DNA of 64,000 nucleotides from JANMCE01 sp963791625 (GCA_963791625.1 CAWBTA010000006.1:1612001-1676000); one strand, 5' to 3'; positions 9,111 through 17,786 are shown, numbered from the stretch's first letter. Notes: generated from the sequence alone by a model not told the origin. Translations and numbers: made by a program.

Positions 9111-9947
9111 CTACCGATCCGAGAGGCCGAATTTGGCCTTCAGGATTTGGTGGAACGGGTTGGCGCCGAACCGCACGAATCGGGCCCGTGTCTCGGATGC
9201 TGTGCATCGAATGACGTCACCCGGAACCAGATGGGCGATGCGCCCGCCGTCGATGGTCAGCTCCGCGTTGCGGTGGCCCAGCACTTCGATCTCAATCGAT
9301 TCGTCCGGACCGAGCACGAGGCTACGATCGAACAGCATGTGCGGCGACACGGGAGTCACCAAAATCGCTCGATGTGACGGCGACACGATGGGTCCGCGGG
9401 CCGACAGCGAATACGCCGTTGAGCCGGTCGGCGTGGCCACGATGAGCCCGTCCGCGGCGTAGGTGGTGAAGTCGGCTCCGTCGATGGTCACGAGCAGATG
9501 CACGGTGTGACCTGGCTCGCTCTTTTCCACCACCACCTCGTTCAGCGCCAGACTGGTTTCTCCGCCGATCCGTTCCACCGCCAGCATCATGCGTTCTTCG
9601 ATGGTGGTGTTGCCTGTGAAATAGCGATCCAGCGAGGCGATCAGCGCCGGTGGCTCCACCTGCGTGAGATACCCGAGCGCGCCGACATTTACGCCGATCA
9701 CAGGCGTGCCCAGTGTCGCCACCCGGCTCACGGTGCGAAGCATGGTGCCGTCCCCGCCGATGCTGAGCGCCAGGCCAGGTACAAGCGAGTCGTCGGCTCG
9801 GTCGCAGTCGTTGAGGTCAAGCGCCTTGGCGTCCTCCTCGGAAACGAACAGGCGATGCCCGCGTTCGGTGAGCCACGGCGCTATAGAACGCACCAATTCG
9901 GTCGCGTCGGTTCGTTCGTGGTGGGCCACGACCAGGACATCGGTCAT
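9111..9947 (-). CDS. nadK: NAD kinase
   Basis: ATP/polyphosphate-dependent phosphorylation of NAD to NADP. 278 residues; the GGDGT motif is at residues 64-68 (SIGGDGTMLRTV), followed by NVGALGYLT and the diagnostic ATPTGSTAYSLSARGPI loop. ATG 9947 overlaps the tlyA stop (ATGA), so it is translationally coupled. It is followed 5 bases after its stop by recN. Confidence 0.95.
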   Translation of the reverse strand: MTDVLVVAHHERTDATELVRSIAPWLTERGHRLFVSEEDAKALDLNDCDRADDSLVPGLALSIGGDGTMLRTVSRVATLGTPVIGVNVGALGYLTQVEPPALIASLDRYFTGNTTIEERMMLAVERIGGETSLALNEVVVEKSEPGHTVHLLVTIDGADFTTYAADGLIVATPTGSTAYSLSARGPIVSPSHRAILVTPVSPHMLFDRSLVLGPDESIEIEVLGHRNAELTIDGGRIAHLVPGDVIRCTASETRARFVRFGANPFHQILKAKFGLSDR

Positions 9948-10681
9948 GGAGAAACTCTTACATGAACCAGGAACTCCACGTTGCCTTGCCCACCTTTTAT
10001 GGGCGATTCAATTCGGCCGATCACCTGCGCGCCGCACGCAGCGAGCGCGGCCGCAACATCGGCGCAGGCCCGTTCGTGCAGGTCCGGATCGGTGATGATG
10101 CCCTTCCCTTTCGACACGTCAGCCTTGCCGGCTTCGAACTGCGGTTTGATGAGGAGCACCATCTGTCCGCCCGGCCCCGCCGCAGTGATGAGCGGCTCGA
10201 CGACGACTGTCAAGGAGATGAATGACAGATCGGCTACGACCAGATCGAATGGTGCGCCAAGCTCCGCCAGGTCAGCATGGCGGATGTTGGTCCGCTCGAT
10301 CACCGTTACGTGCGGATGATCGCGGAGCGACGGATGAAGCTGACCGTGACCAACATCGAGCGCCACCACGTGCGCCGCGCCCCGCTGCAAGACGCAGTCG
10401 GTAAAACCACCCGTCGATGCCCCGACATCGATGACGGTTAGGCCGCTCACGTCGATGTTGAAGGCATCCAGCGCTCCTTCGAGCTTCTCGCCACCGCGGC
10501 TGACGTACTTCTTCGGGGGACCGACGATCACGATTGGTTCGTCGTCGCCCACCAGACGGGCCAGCTTGAGCGCGGGCGCACCACCGACCAGCACGCGGCC
10601 TGCTTCCACGAGATCGTGGGCCTCACGACGACTTTCCACCATGCCGCGCCGCACCAGTTCGACATCGAGACGCCGGCGCAC
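9944..10681 (-). CDS. tlyA: TlyA-family rRNA 2'-O-methyltransferase (hemolysin A homologue)
   Basis: 245 residues: N-terminal S4 RNA-binding domain (RRRLDVELVRRGMVESRREAHDLVEAGRVLVGG is the S4 region, residues 2-34) and a C-terminal FtsJ/RrmJ-like methyltransferase with SAM motif VIDVGASTGGFTDC and DLSFISLTVV. Homologues 2'-O-methylate cytidines in 16S and 23S rRNA and determine capreomycin susceptibility in mycobacteria. GTG 10681 lies 7 bases after a TAGCGT -10 box, so the mRNA is probably leaderless. First gene of tlyA-nadK-recN. Confidence 0.92.
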   Translation of the reverse strand: MRRRLDVELVRRGMVESRREAHDLVEAGRVLVGGAPALKLARLVGDDEPIVIVGPPKKYVSRGGEKLEGALDAFNIDVSGLTVIDVGASTGGFTDCVLQRGAAHVVALDVGHGQLHPSLRDHPHVTVIERTNIRHADLAELGAPFDLVVADLSFISLTVVVEPLITAAGPGGQMVLLIKPQFEAGKADVSKGKGIITDPDLHERACADVAAALAACGAQVIGRIESPIKGGQGNVEFLVHVRVSP

Positions 10682-10688
10682 GACCGTT

Positions 10689-10694
10689 ACGCTA
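10689..10694 (-). promoter_or_regulatory. -10 element for leaderless tlyA transcript
   Basis: TAGCGT (TANNNT) on the minus strand ends 7 bases before the tlyA GTG, the usual geometry of actinobacterial leaderless promoters. No Shine-Dalgarno sequence precedes the GTG. The -35 region would lie in the upstream spacer and is not conserved. Confidence 0.45.
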
Positions 10695-10729
10695 CTGCCC
10701 GCGCCTGTGATCCCGACCGCTGGCGTGGG

Positions 10730-11194
10730 TCAGGATGTTGGCTTCCTGGCGGCAGCCTTCTTGGCCGGAGCCTTTTTGGCGGCGGCCTTCTTGACCGGAG
10801 CGGCTTTCTTGGCAGCGACCTTCTTGGCCGGTGCGGCTTTCTTGGCCACGGCCTTCTTTGCCGGCGCTGCCTTCTTGGCAGCGGCCTTGGCGGGCGCAGT
10901 CGCCGCAACGACGGTAGGAGGTTTGGTGCCGGGTGCCGGCGCGGTTGTGTCGTTGCCGACCAGGCCGAAATATTTCAGCTGGCGATGCACTTCGCCCTGG
11001 ATCATTTCGAACAGCTGCTCGGCGCCGCGTTTGGATTGCTCCACCAGCTTGTCGACGTTTTCCTGCAGATCGCCGGACATGTTCTCGCCGCTCTTCACGA
11101 GCGTCTTGATCAAGTCCTCCGCTTTACTTTGGGAGATGCCGGTCATGGCCATGCCGACTTCCAGCATCTTCTTCAACGGGTTGTTTTCGGTCAC
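10730..11194 (-). CDS. Phasin-like protein with lysine/alanine-rich histone-like tail
   Basis: 154 residues from GTG 11194. The first ~90 residues are a predicted amphipathic helical domain (NPLKKMLEVGMAMTG, QSKAEDLIKTLVKSGE, LQENVDKLVEQSK) like PhaF/phasin and polyhydroxyalkanoate-granule proteins. A Pro/Thr linker leads to a ~65-residue tail of AAKKA/APAKK repeats like histone H1 or mycobacterial HupB tails, which bind DNA. It may coat a granule or tether it to the nucleoid (inference). The frame is open upstream; ATG 11221 is an alternative start. Divergent from the rhomboid gene. The AAKKA repeats are also a DNA-level low-complexity repeat. Confidence 0.75.
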   Translation of the reverse strand: MTENNPLKKMLEVGMAMTGISQSKAEDLIKTLVKSGENMSGDLQENVDKLVEQSKRGAEQLFEMIQGEVHRQLKYFGLVGNDTTAPAPGTKPPTVVAATAPAKAAAKKAAPAKKAVAKKAAPAKKVAAKKAAPVKKAAAKKAPAKKAAARKPTS

Positions 11195-11246
11195 GACGCA
11201 GAGCGTATAGGCATTTTGCATCACGTCCCTGCCGTAAGGTCGCTCT

Positions 11247-12005
11247 GTGCTACCGCTTCGGGACGACAACCCCACTCGACATCGGCCGTTCGCAACCATT
11301 CTGCTCATCGTGATCTGTGCCGCCGTGTACTTCCTGGTACAACCAACGCCGCTCGCCAGTACCACCGCTGATGCTCGATTCGAGTACCGCTACGCCGCTA
11401 TCCCCACCGAAGTCGTGCACGGCGATCCACTGGCAACCTGCGAGGTCGGTACCGGCATTCTCGGAACCGCGGCCAGTGCTGTCGCGTGCAAGCAACCCGG
11501 CGGCATCGTGCCGTATGCGCCCGGCAAGCACACCCGGCTGGCCGTAATCACGTCGGTCTTCCTACACGCCAGCATCATGCACCTCCTCGGAAACATGCTC
11601 TTCTTGTGGATCTTCGGCAACAACGTCGAGGACCGCCTTCGCCCCATCGGCTACCTGCTGTTCTTTGTTGTCGGTGGCATCGTGGCCACCATTGGTCACG
11701 TCGTCGTTGACCCGTCGAGTCGAGCGCCGGTGGTGGGCGCCTCCGGTGCGATTGCCGCGGTGATGGGTGCCTACCTGGTCTGGTATCCGAAGGCAAGGGT
11801 GCAGATCCTGGTCTTCTTCTTGCCGATTCGACTGCCGGCGTTCGTCGTTTTGTTGGTGTGGCTGGTACTGCAGTTCTTTACCGCAAGGGGTTCACATGTG
11901 GCCTGGGTCGCCCACGTGGTCGGTTTCGTCTTCGGTGCCGTCGTGGCTGTGCTGCTCGGGCGAGGAAGCCCTCAGCCTTCGGCTAGCAACACCTTGCTCA
12001 TCTGA
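11247..12005 (+). CDS. Rhomboid-family intramembrane serine protease
   Basis: 252 residues, about six transmembrane helices. The catalytic dyad is Ser166 in VGASGAIAAVMG and His223 in WVAHVVGFVFG; the conserved HLLGNMLFLW (oxyanion Asn116) lies in TM2. Cleaves membrane-spanning substrates; the substrate is unknown. The start is GTG 11247, 52 bases from the divergent phasin-like gene, and a TANNNT-like element (TAAGGT) lies just upstream. The 3' end overlaps the convergent HAD phosphatase gene by 34 bases. Confidence 0.92.
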   Translation: MLPLRDDNPTRHRPFATILLIVICAAVYFLVQPTPLASTTADARFEYRYAAIPTEVVHGDPLATCEVGTGILGTAASAVACKQPGGIVPYAPGKHTRLAVITSVFLHASIMHLLGNMLFLWIFGNNVEDRLRPIGYLLFFVVGGIVATIGHVVVDPSSRAPVVGASGAIAAVMGAYLVWYPKARVQILVFFLPIRLPAFVVLLVWLVLQFFTARGSHVAWVAHVVGFVFGAVVAVLLGRGSPQPSASNTLLI

Positions 12006-12727
12006 CGCAGGTCTTCGGCGATCAGATTCGGGGTCGGTTTGATAGGCAGGTCACTCGGACGAACCACACCCGATAGTACCAATCCGAACCGCGCGCCGAG
12101 CCGCAGCGCGAACTCTCCGTCAGTGTCGCCCCGGTCGCCGATCATCACGAACTCACCCTCATGTCCGAGCGCCGTGCGTACCACGTCGACCATCGGCCCG
12201 TAGGGCTTGCCCGCTATGAGGGGTGCTTTCCCTGATCCGGTTTGCACGGCGGCCACCAGTGACCCACACCCGGGGATCGGGCCGTCCGGTGTGGGATAGG
12301 TGGCGTCGTCGTTGGTTGCGATGAACCGGGCACCTTGGCGGATGGCGGTCGCTGCTTTGCGGAGAGCCTCGTAGTCGAAGGTGCGGTGAAAACCCACCAC
12401 CACGACATCGGCCGGTCCATCGGCGACGATCTTGGCTCCAGCGGCAATCAGTTCCTCGTGTGCGCCAGGCCCACCAAGCAACAGCACCCGCTCGCCAGCG
12501 TGGACAAGCGACGCCGCTGCCTGCGCGCTGGTGAAGACATCACCGTCAGCCGGAATGCCGAATCGGGCGAGCTTGGCTTCCACCGTCGACACCGGTGAGA
12601 AGGAGTTGTTCGATACGAACGTCACCCGATGCCCCGCCGCCCGCAAGGCAGCTACGGCTTCCGGTGAGCCAGGAATCACGTTGTCGGCCAACCAGATCAC
12701 ACCATCGAGGTCACAGATAACGTTCAC
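11972..12727 (-). CDS. HAD-superfamily phosphatase, NagD/p-nitrophenylphosphatase type
   Basis: 251 residues with HAD motif I CDLDGVIWLADN (nucleophile and acid/base Asp), motif II FVSNNS, the class IIA cap insert, conserved Lys in IAGKPYGPM (motif III) and motif IV MIGDRGDTDGEFA. Members dephosphorylate small metabolites such as glycerol phosphate or nucleotides. GTG 12727 is supported by a GGAGGA site on the minus strand a few bases upstream; the frame is open to 12940 but that stretch would overlap the DUF1015 gene. Corresponds in order to Rv1692 between the TPR protein and tlyA. Confidence 0.88.
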   Translation of the reverse strand: MNVICDLDGVIWLADNVIPGSPEAVAALRAAGHRVTFVSNNSFSPVSTVEAKLARFGIPADGDVFTSAQAAASLVHAGERVLLLGGPGAHEELIAAGAKIVADGPADVVVVGFHRTFDYEALRKAATAIRQGARFIATNDDATYPTPDGPIPGCGSLVAAVQTGSGKAPLIAGKPYGPMVDVVRTALGHEGEFVMIGDRGDTDGEFALRLGARFGLVLSGVVRPSDLPIKPTPNLIAEDLRQMSKVLLAEG

Positions 12728-12811
12728 GCCGAGATCCTCCCATGCAGTCGCAGATCCAACCCAACGTCGAGCGTCAGGCGGAGGGCGGCTCGCTTCTGGC
12801 ATCATGCGTGG

Positions 12812-14005
12812 GTGCCTCGTTTCGAACCCTTCGCCGCCCTCCGCTACGCCGCCAAACTTCCGCTGGCCGACGTGACCGCGCCGCCCTACGACGTGTTGTC
12901 GGACGCCGACCGTGCCTCGCTGGCAGGCCGGCATCCGCACAACGTGGTGAAGATCGATGTACCGATCGAGGCCGACGGCCCCAACCGCTACGACGTCGCC
13001 GGCGAGTTGATGTGCGAATGGATCGCCTCAGGCGTGCTGGTGCAGGACCGGGGCCCGTCGTTCTACCGCTACACGATGATATTCGACGACGAAGCCGGCA
13101 CACAGCATACGACCGTTGGCGTGCTGGGCGGCCTTGAGGTACGCGCCGCCGGTTCAGGCGAAGTGCTCCCTCACGAGCAGACCACCCCGAAGGCCAAGAC
13201 CGATCGGCTCGATCTGACTCGCTCGACCGGCACCAACCTGTCGGCGGTGTGGGGCCTTTCGATGGCACCCGGCATTGGTGCCACCATCGCTGCCGCCGAA
13301 GCCACCCTCATCGGAGAGTTCACCGATGACGCAAGCGTTGGCCACCGGCTGGAGCGGATCGAGGCGGCCGACGCAATCGCTACCATTCAGGCTGCGGTAG
13401 AGGCGGCACCAGTCGTGATTGCCGATGGCCACCACCGCTATGAAATCGCTCGTGTGTTTCGAGCCGAACGCCAGGCTGCCGGATATGCGCAGGGTCCGCA
13501 CGACCTCACCATGGCCTTCGTGGTGGAACTGGCGCCGGACCATCTCTTCGTGCAGGCCATCCACCGACTGCTCACCGATATTCCCGCGGGTATCGATCTG
13601 GTAGCCGAGCTGTCGTCGTCGTTCGACACCTCCCCCGCCGGCATTGTGTCTACCGACACGTTGCAGCAAATGACTGCGAAAGGCTCGCTCTGTCTGGTGT
13701 ACCCGGACGGCACAGGCACATTCTTGATGCCAAAGCCGGGGGCATTTGAGGGCGAGCGAGACCTGGACACGGCCAGACTTGAACACGCTCTGGCCGGTAT
13801 CACTCACACGAAGGCTTACCAGCACGGCGTGGACAACATTGTCGGGGCTGTCACGGGCGGCACGGCGCAATACGGCGTGCTGCTGCGGCCGGTACCGGTC
13901 GCGGAGATAGAGCGCACCGCCCATGAGGGCCTCTTGATGCCGCCGAAGTCGACGTTCTTTGCCCCAAAGCCGAAGACGGGTCTGGTTTTCCGACAAGTCC
14001 GTTAA
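12812..14005 (+). CDS. DUF1015 family protein
   Basis: 397 residues, typical family length. It starts at GTG 12812 with PRFEPFAALRYAAKLPLADV then TAPPYDVLSDADR, the hallmark N-terminus of DUF1015, and carries the conserved IADGHHRYEIARVFR motif. Function is not established; the family has been linked to serine metabolism and to HipA-like kinases only tentatively. It is divergent from the HAD phosphatase and its TAA overlaps the TAA of the convergent SSB-like gene. Confidence 0.9.
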   Translation: MPRFEPFAALRYAAKLPLADVTAPPYDVLSDADRASLAGRHPHNVVKIDVPIEADGPNRYDVAGELMCEWIASGVLVQDRGPSFYRYTMIFDDEAGTQHTTVGVLGGLEVRAAGSGEVLPHEQTTPKAKTDRLDLTRSTGTNLSAVWGLSMAPGIGATIAAAEATLIGEFTDDASVGHRLERIEAADAIATIQAAVEAAPVVIADGHHRYEIARVFRAERQAAGYAQGPHDLTMAFVVELAPDHLFVQAIHRLLTDIPAGIDLVAELSSSFDTSPAGIVSTDTLQQMTAKGSLCLVYPDGTGTFLMPKPGAFEGERDLDTARLEHALAGITHTKAYQHGVDNIVGAVTGGTAQYGVLLRPVPVAEIERTAHEGLLMPPKSTFFAPKPKTGLVFRQVR

Positions 14006-14339
14006 CCGACCGTGCTCAGCTCGATCGCCACGCGATGGAGCGCCTTTTCGATCTTCTTCACCGCAGTGGTGCGCAACACATCAACGGCTTGCACCTCGGT
14101 GCGGCTCCCGGTCATTCCACCCGCGGCAAAAAGCGACGGCGCACGGACCCCAGCACCACCACCTCAGTGCCTTTCGGTAGTACCGGTGCGTCACCGCGTT
14201 GCAGGCTGACCGGAACGGATCGAGCGCCCCCGTCGCCGTCCCTGGTCGTTACCTCATAGGTGACAAACCAATCCCCTGACGGAAGGCTGCGCTGCACCGC
14301 GTCCGAAGACAGCGTTCCTCGCAAAACAACAATGTTCAT
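14002..14339 (-). CDS. Small single-stranded DNA-binding (OB-fold) protein, frameshifted
   Basis: ATG 14339 begins MNIVVLRGTLSSDAVQRSLP then LPSGDWFVTYEVTTRD, an SSB-type OB fold. In the given frame it stops at 14112 after 75 residues. The missing C-terminus (GGMTGSRTEVQA, TTAVKKIEKAL) is encoded in the next frame down to TAA 14002-14004. Adding one base to the A run at 14128-14132 (plus strand) restores one 112-residue protein. A GAGG site lies ahead of the ATG. Either a sequencing indel or recent inactivation; the indel in rplT favours sequencing error. The IS110 element lies right upstream. Confidence 0.7.
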
Positions 14340-14399
14340 TTTCGAACCTCAACACATGCTCGGATGACGAAAGGGGAAGTGACCCTCACCGTACAGAGG

Positions 14400-15950
14400 G
14401 GGTGTTACGAAGTTCCTTGGACCCGTGTTGTGCTGGGGCGCGACGGTTTGTTTCTGCTGGTTTCGCTTGTGTCGGGGGGTCAGGCGGCGGTGGCGAGGGT
14501 GACGGTGTAGCCGAGCTGTTCGAGTTGGTTGACGAGGAGCCGGCGTCGTCGTTCTGGCTGATCGTGGCCTGCGAGGTAATCGGTGCCGAGTTCGTCGAAT
14601 GTTGTTTCGTCGTTTATCAGGTGCCAACAGATCACAAGGATCGTGTGCGCGATCGCGATCAACGCGCGTTGCTGGCCGCGTCGTTTCGCTATCCGCCAGA
14701 AACGGACACCGAGGTAACAGCCCTTCGTTCTTGATGCCGACCATGCGGCCTCAACCAACGCGGACGTCAGCCACGGGTTTCCTGACCTGGTTGTCGTGGC
14801 ACGGTGTTTCCCGGCGGACTCGTTGTTCCCCGGACAGAGCCCGGCCCACGACGCCAAATGGCCTGGGGTCGCGAACCGGGACATGTCGATACCGATTTCC
14901 GCGATGATGATTTCGGCGGTGCGTTTCGCGATGCCCGGGATCGTGTCGAGCCGATCACGGGCAGCCACGAAAGGGATCATCATCACATCGATCTGCTCAT
15001 CCAACCTGTCGACCGAGGCCTGCAGGTAATCGATATGGGCCAACAGTTCTTTCACCATCAGAGCGTGATGCGCGTTGAACCGGCCCGGGACCGCTTGGCG
15101 AAGATCACCGATCTTTGCTCGTAACCGTCGCTGCGCCATCTCGGCGAGACGTTCAGGATCACGCTCACCGGCACATAACGCATCGATGATCAACCGACCG
15201 GTCACCCCGAGCACGTCGGACACGACCGAGGACAGTTTCACGTTCGCGTCTTCCAATATCTTCTGCAACCGCTGCACCTCACGCGAGCGTTCCTCGATCA
15301 CCTGACGCCGATAGCGCGTGACGTCACGCAGTTCACGGACCTCGACCGGTGGCACGAAACTCCCACGCAGCAAACCGCACTCAAGAAGCTGCCCGATCCA
15401 GGTTGCGTCGTTCACATCGGTTTTACGGCCCGGGACGTTCTTGATATGCGCCGGGTTCACCAACAACAGTTCCTCGAAACTGCCGTCCAACACATGCCAC
15501 ACCGGTTTCCAATACACACCAGTCGCTTCCATCGCCACATGCGTAACGCCGTGCTCGATGAGCCAGTCGCGTAACGCCCGGAGTTGCCCCTCGAACGTGG
15601 CGAACGTCTTGACCTCGCTACGACGTTTCGTTCGACCCTCCCCAGGCGTCCGCACACACGCCACCACCGTCTTTTGATGCACATCGAGCCCAGCGACCCG
15701 ATCCACCAGAACCTCCATCACTTACCTCCTCGCTCGTTGGGAAAGGCTCGGTCGGGGCCAGCAATCAAAGAAGGTGTTACACGTGCTCGAAGCACAATCG
15801 CAGGCACCTGCAGGACCCCGCCATCATGGTGTCACGCGGGCAGAAACAACCGCACCAATCCCCATATCGACGTCTACCGAACCCACGCACAAACTTCATC
15901 CCCGCAGGCGGGGGTGTCAACCCCCATCGTCGGTGTCACAAGGTTGAGAG
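14400..15950 (-). mobile_element. IS110-family insertion sequence (approximate limits)
   Basis: One intact transposase flanked by short non-coding ends. IS110-family elements lack terminal inverted repeats, so the exact ends cannot be read. The left limit must lie between the SSB-like leader (about 14390) and the transposase stop at 14480. The right limit must lie before the promoter at 15984 of the next gene. The element sits in the intergenic region between two divergently oriented genes and interrupts neither. Confidence 0.75.
14480..15721 (-). CDS. IS110-family transposase
   Basis: 413 residues. The N-terminal RuvC-like DEDD domain has Asp13 (AGLDVHQKTV), Glu65 (AMEATGVYW), and Asp102/Asp105 (GRKTDVNDATWI). 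The C-terminal Transposase_20 domain has the IPGI helix-hairpin-helix-like motif and the catalytic serine in NNESAGKHR. All key residues are present, so the enzyme is probably active. Family members are guided by a structured bridge RNA transcribed from a non-coding end of the element. Codon use is similar to neighbours. Confidence 0.95.
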   Translation of the reverse strand: MMEVLVDRVAGLDVHQKTVVACVRTPGEGRTKRRSEVKTFATFEGQLRALRDWLIEHGVTHVAMEATGVYWKPVWHVLDGSFEELLLVNPAHIKNVPGRKTDVNDATWIGQLLECGLLRGSFVPPVEVRELRDVTRYRRQVIEERSREVQRLQKILEDANVKLSSVVSDVLGVTGRLIIDALCAGERDPERLAEMAQRRLRAKIGDLRQAVPGRFNAHHALMVKELLAHIDYLQASVDRLDEQIDVMMIPFVAARDRLDTIPGIAKRTAEIIIAEIGIDMSRFATPGHLASWAGLCPGNNESAGKHRATTTRSGNPWLTSALVEAAWSASRTKGCYLGVRFWRIAKRRGQQRALIAIAHTILVICWHLINDETTFDELGTDYLAGHDQPERRRRLLVNQLEQLGYTVTLATAA

Positions 15951-15980
15951 ATCCGGGATCGAAACGCACGACGGTACAGA
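15722..15980 (-). other. Non-coding end of the IS110 element; candidate bridge-RNA region
   Basis: No gene is seen in this 260-base stretch upstream of the transposase. It contains several short inverted repeats: GCAGG-CA-CCTGC near 15805, CCCGC-AG-GCGGG at 15901-15912 and GGGGG-TGTCAA-CCCCC at 15910-15925, the last two mutually exclusive. In IS110-group elements the bridge RNA is encoded in the non-coding end on the 5' side of the transposase gene, which is this side. The assignment is by position and structure only; the loops were not matched to target or donor DNA. Confidence 0.35.
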
Positions 15981-15983
15981 AGA

Positions 15984-16012
15984 TGACGAAAGTGCCTTCG
16001 ATCGGCTATCTT
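15984..16012 (+). promoter_or_regulatory. Putative sigma-70-type promoter of the 16043 gene
   Basis: TGACGA at 15984-15989 and TATCTT at 16007-16012 are separated by 17 bases. Transcription would start near 16019, giving a short leader with GGAGG at 16026-16030 ahead of ATG 16043. Confidence 0.45.
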
Positions 16013-16042
16013 CTGGCACCCCAACGGAGGAAAACGTTTTTC

Positions 16043-16450
16043 ATGGCCAGCAGCACCGAGTCCACCCCAACCGAGACCGAAGCGTCCACCGACGCGGCCG
16101 AATCGTCCGCTCCCGAGACTGTCGAGACCGTGGCGGTCGACGAACCCGCCGAGGCCGAGCGGGCAGCCGTTGTACCGGCCGCTGCGCCGAAGGCTGCGGC
16201 CCCGTCCAACTCCCGCTTCTCCGAGGCTGAACGAACCCTGCGCAAAGAGCGCGTCGCCAAGGCGAAAGATGCGCTCGCCCGTTCTGTCGGCGTCAAAGGC
16301 GACCACGTGGCCCCCGCCCGAGCCTCGCTCAAGATGTACCTCCAGCGACTCAACGAGCCCAACCAGCCCGACGACGCCCGCTTCGAGTTGCTTATCAACG
16401 GCCCATTCACCGCACCACCCAAGAAGAAGACGAACGACCGCAAGTTCTGA
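16043..16450 (+). CDS. Hypothetical protein with acidic/Ala-rich N-terminus and basic C-terminus
   Basis: 135 residues from ATG 16043, with a good GGAGG site 12 bases upstream. Residues 1-55 are low-complexity (Ser, Thr, Glu, Ala). Residues 58-135 look folded, with a charged helix (FSEAERTLRKERVAKAKDAL), a segment LKMYLQRLNEPNQPDD, and the conserved-looking FELLINGPFTAPPKKK end. I do not recognise the family. No signal peptide or membrane segment. It ends before a strong hairpin and is convergent with the TPR gene. Confidence 0.7.
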   Translation: MASSTESTPTETEASTDAAESSAPETVETVAVDEPAEAERAAVVPAAAPKAAAPSNSRFSEAERTLRKERVAKAKDALARSVGVKGDHVAPARASLKMYLQRLNEPNQPDDARFELLINGPFTAPPKKKTNDRKF

Positions 16451-16468
16451 TTCCCCACAGACGCCCGC

Positions 16469-16522
16469 AGGCCGGGCATTACCAACAATCAACTGCCCGG
16501 CCTTTCACCGCAAGGCCGGGCA
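16469..16522. terminator. Bidirectional terminator region with alternative hairpins
   Basis: AGGCCGGGCA (16469-16478), TGCCCGGCCT (16494-16503) and AGGCCGGGCA (16513-16522) form two mutually exclusive 10-bp stems. They sit between the convergent 16043 gene and TPR gene stops, so the middle arm can pair to end transcription from either side. Confidence 0.7.
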
Positions 16523-16537
16523 GTCTGCTGTAACAGC

Positions 16538-17746
16538 TCAGCGCCCGAGGCCGCCCAGCCGATACTCGACATCGGCGAAGCCAGGCAGCACATCATTGAT
16601 CTGTCGGAACAACTGCCGGGCCCGAGGGACGTTGCCAGCCCGGTCGTACAGATCGGCCAGCGCATACCAGGTGCGGATGTGGTGGTCCTTCACCTTCTTT
16701 GGTGTGGCCGCGGCGGCCTTCTCAAGCAGCGCAATGGCCTCTTTGAACATTTCACGGTCGGCAAGCGATCCGGCATAGACGATCCGCCCCTCAGCCACGA
16801 TCTCGGCAGACGGTGAGGCAGCCCTGAGTTCCTCCCATAGCTCCTCGACGGTCGAAAACCGCTTGAGCGCGCGATAGCAGTCGGCCAGGACCGGATGTTG
16901 GTCGTAAGAGTCGGTGAGCAGACGGTAAGCCTCCATCTCGCCGGCGGCCTGTCGCCACCGCTCCAGGCGGTAGAGGGTGAGCCCGTACAGCTCGCGCACG
17001 GCAGGCGCTCCGGGCGCCTCCTCAGCCAGCTTGGCGATGATGCGCTTGGCGTCACTGTACCGCTCACGTTCGAACGCACCCCGTGCCGCATCGAGCCGCT
17101 CTTCGAGCTTCACCGCCCGCTTCGCCCCGACGGCCTGCTGCAGCTCAACAACCACCTCCGGCGGCAATGGCTTTGACTTCGAGCGTTCCAATGGCGCCGA
17201 GCTTGGCTCGGCCCTCGCAACCGCTGCTTCAGCAGCATCACGAATAGGACCGTCGTCTACCCACTTCTCGGCTTGCCACGGGGCTTTTTCGAGTGGCTTC
17301 GCACCGGCGGATCGAGGACGGTCACTCTTCCGAGGTGACGGCAGCAGCGGCGCAGCGGCGTCCACTCGACGATTCAACTGGCGTACCGGACGGGGGGCAC
17401 GTTTCTCGTACGATTCTGTGGTTCGCTGGCTTCCCGAGTGCGGTCCTCCTCCCGCCCGTGGTGTCCCAGCGCCACCGGGCTTCCCACCCGAGGGCCGGCC
17501 AGTTGATGGGAGCCGCGACCCGGTTTCACCCGGCGTCGCGGCCGGGCGGTCGTCAGCGAACCAGGGGCGGTCGGACGCCTTCGGCGCCTTGTTCACGGTG
17601 GCGCCTGGAGCCGAAGGCTGCCCCTTGCGAGCGGCCGCTCGAGCCGATCCGGGTGAGCGTCGAACGGAGGAAGATCGGCTGGCGGGACGAGCTTCGGCAC
17701 CATCCGTTTTGGGGCGCGAGAAAGAAGAGTCGTCAGAAGTTGGCAC
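16538..17746 (-). CDS. Tetratricopeptide-repeat protein with long disordered N-terminus
   Basis: 402 residues from GTG 17746. The first ~190 residues are Ser/Pro/Arg/Gly-rich and predicted disordered. Residues ~200-400 form TPR-like helical pairs (AARGAFERERYSDAKRIIAK, RELYGLTLYRLERWRQAAGE, HIRTWYALADLYDRAGNVPR). Such proteins act as scaffolds; the partner is unknown. It occupies the place of TPR protein Rv1691 in the M. tuberculosis order tyrS-TPR-HAD-tlyA. It is probably leaderless: TACACT lies 6 bases before the GTG. It sits directly behind the rRNA terminator. Confidence 0.8.
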   Translation of the reverse strand: MPTSDDSSFSRPKTDGAEARPASRSSSVRRSPGSARAAARKGQPSAPGATVNKAPKASDRPWFADDRPAATPGETGSRLPSTGRPSGGKPGGAGTPRAGGGPHSGSQRTTESYEKRAPRPVRQLNRRVDAAAPLLPSPRKSDRPRSAGAKPLEKAPWQAEKWVDDGPIRDAAEAAVARAEPSSAPLERSKSKPLPPEVVVELQQAVGAKRAVKLEERLDAARGAFERERYSDAKRIIAKLAEEAPGAPAVRELYGLTLYRLERWRQAAGEMEAYRLLTDSYDQHPVLADCYRALKRFSTVEELWEELRAASPSAEIVAEGRIVYAGSLADREMFKEAIALLEKAAAATPKKVKDHHIRTWYALADLYDRAGNVPRARQLFRQINDVLPGFADVEYRLGGLGR

Positions 17747-17752
17747 GCCGAA

Positions 17753-17758
17753 AGTGTA
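17753..17758 (-). promoter_or_regulatory. -10 element for leaderless TPR gene
   Basis: TACACT on the minus strand, 6 bases before GTG 17746, fits the actinobacterial leaderless layout. It lies just downstream of the rRNA operon terminator, so the gene has its own promoter. Confidence 0.5.
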
Positions 17759-17786
17759 GGCGACCCGAAACTCTGGGCGAAAACGA

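Noticed and set aside
10740..10900. CRISPR-like repeat
   Set aside because: The repeat comes from the AAKKA/APAKK codons of the phasin-like protein; there are no spacers.
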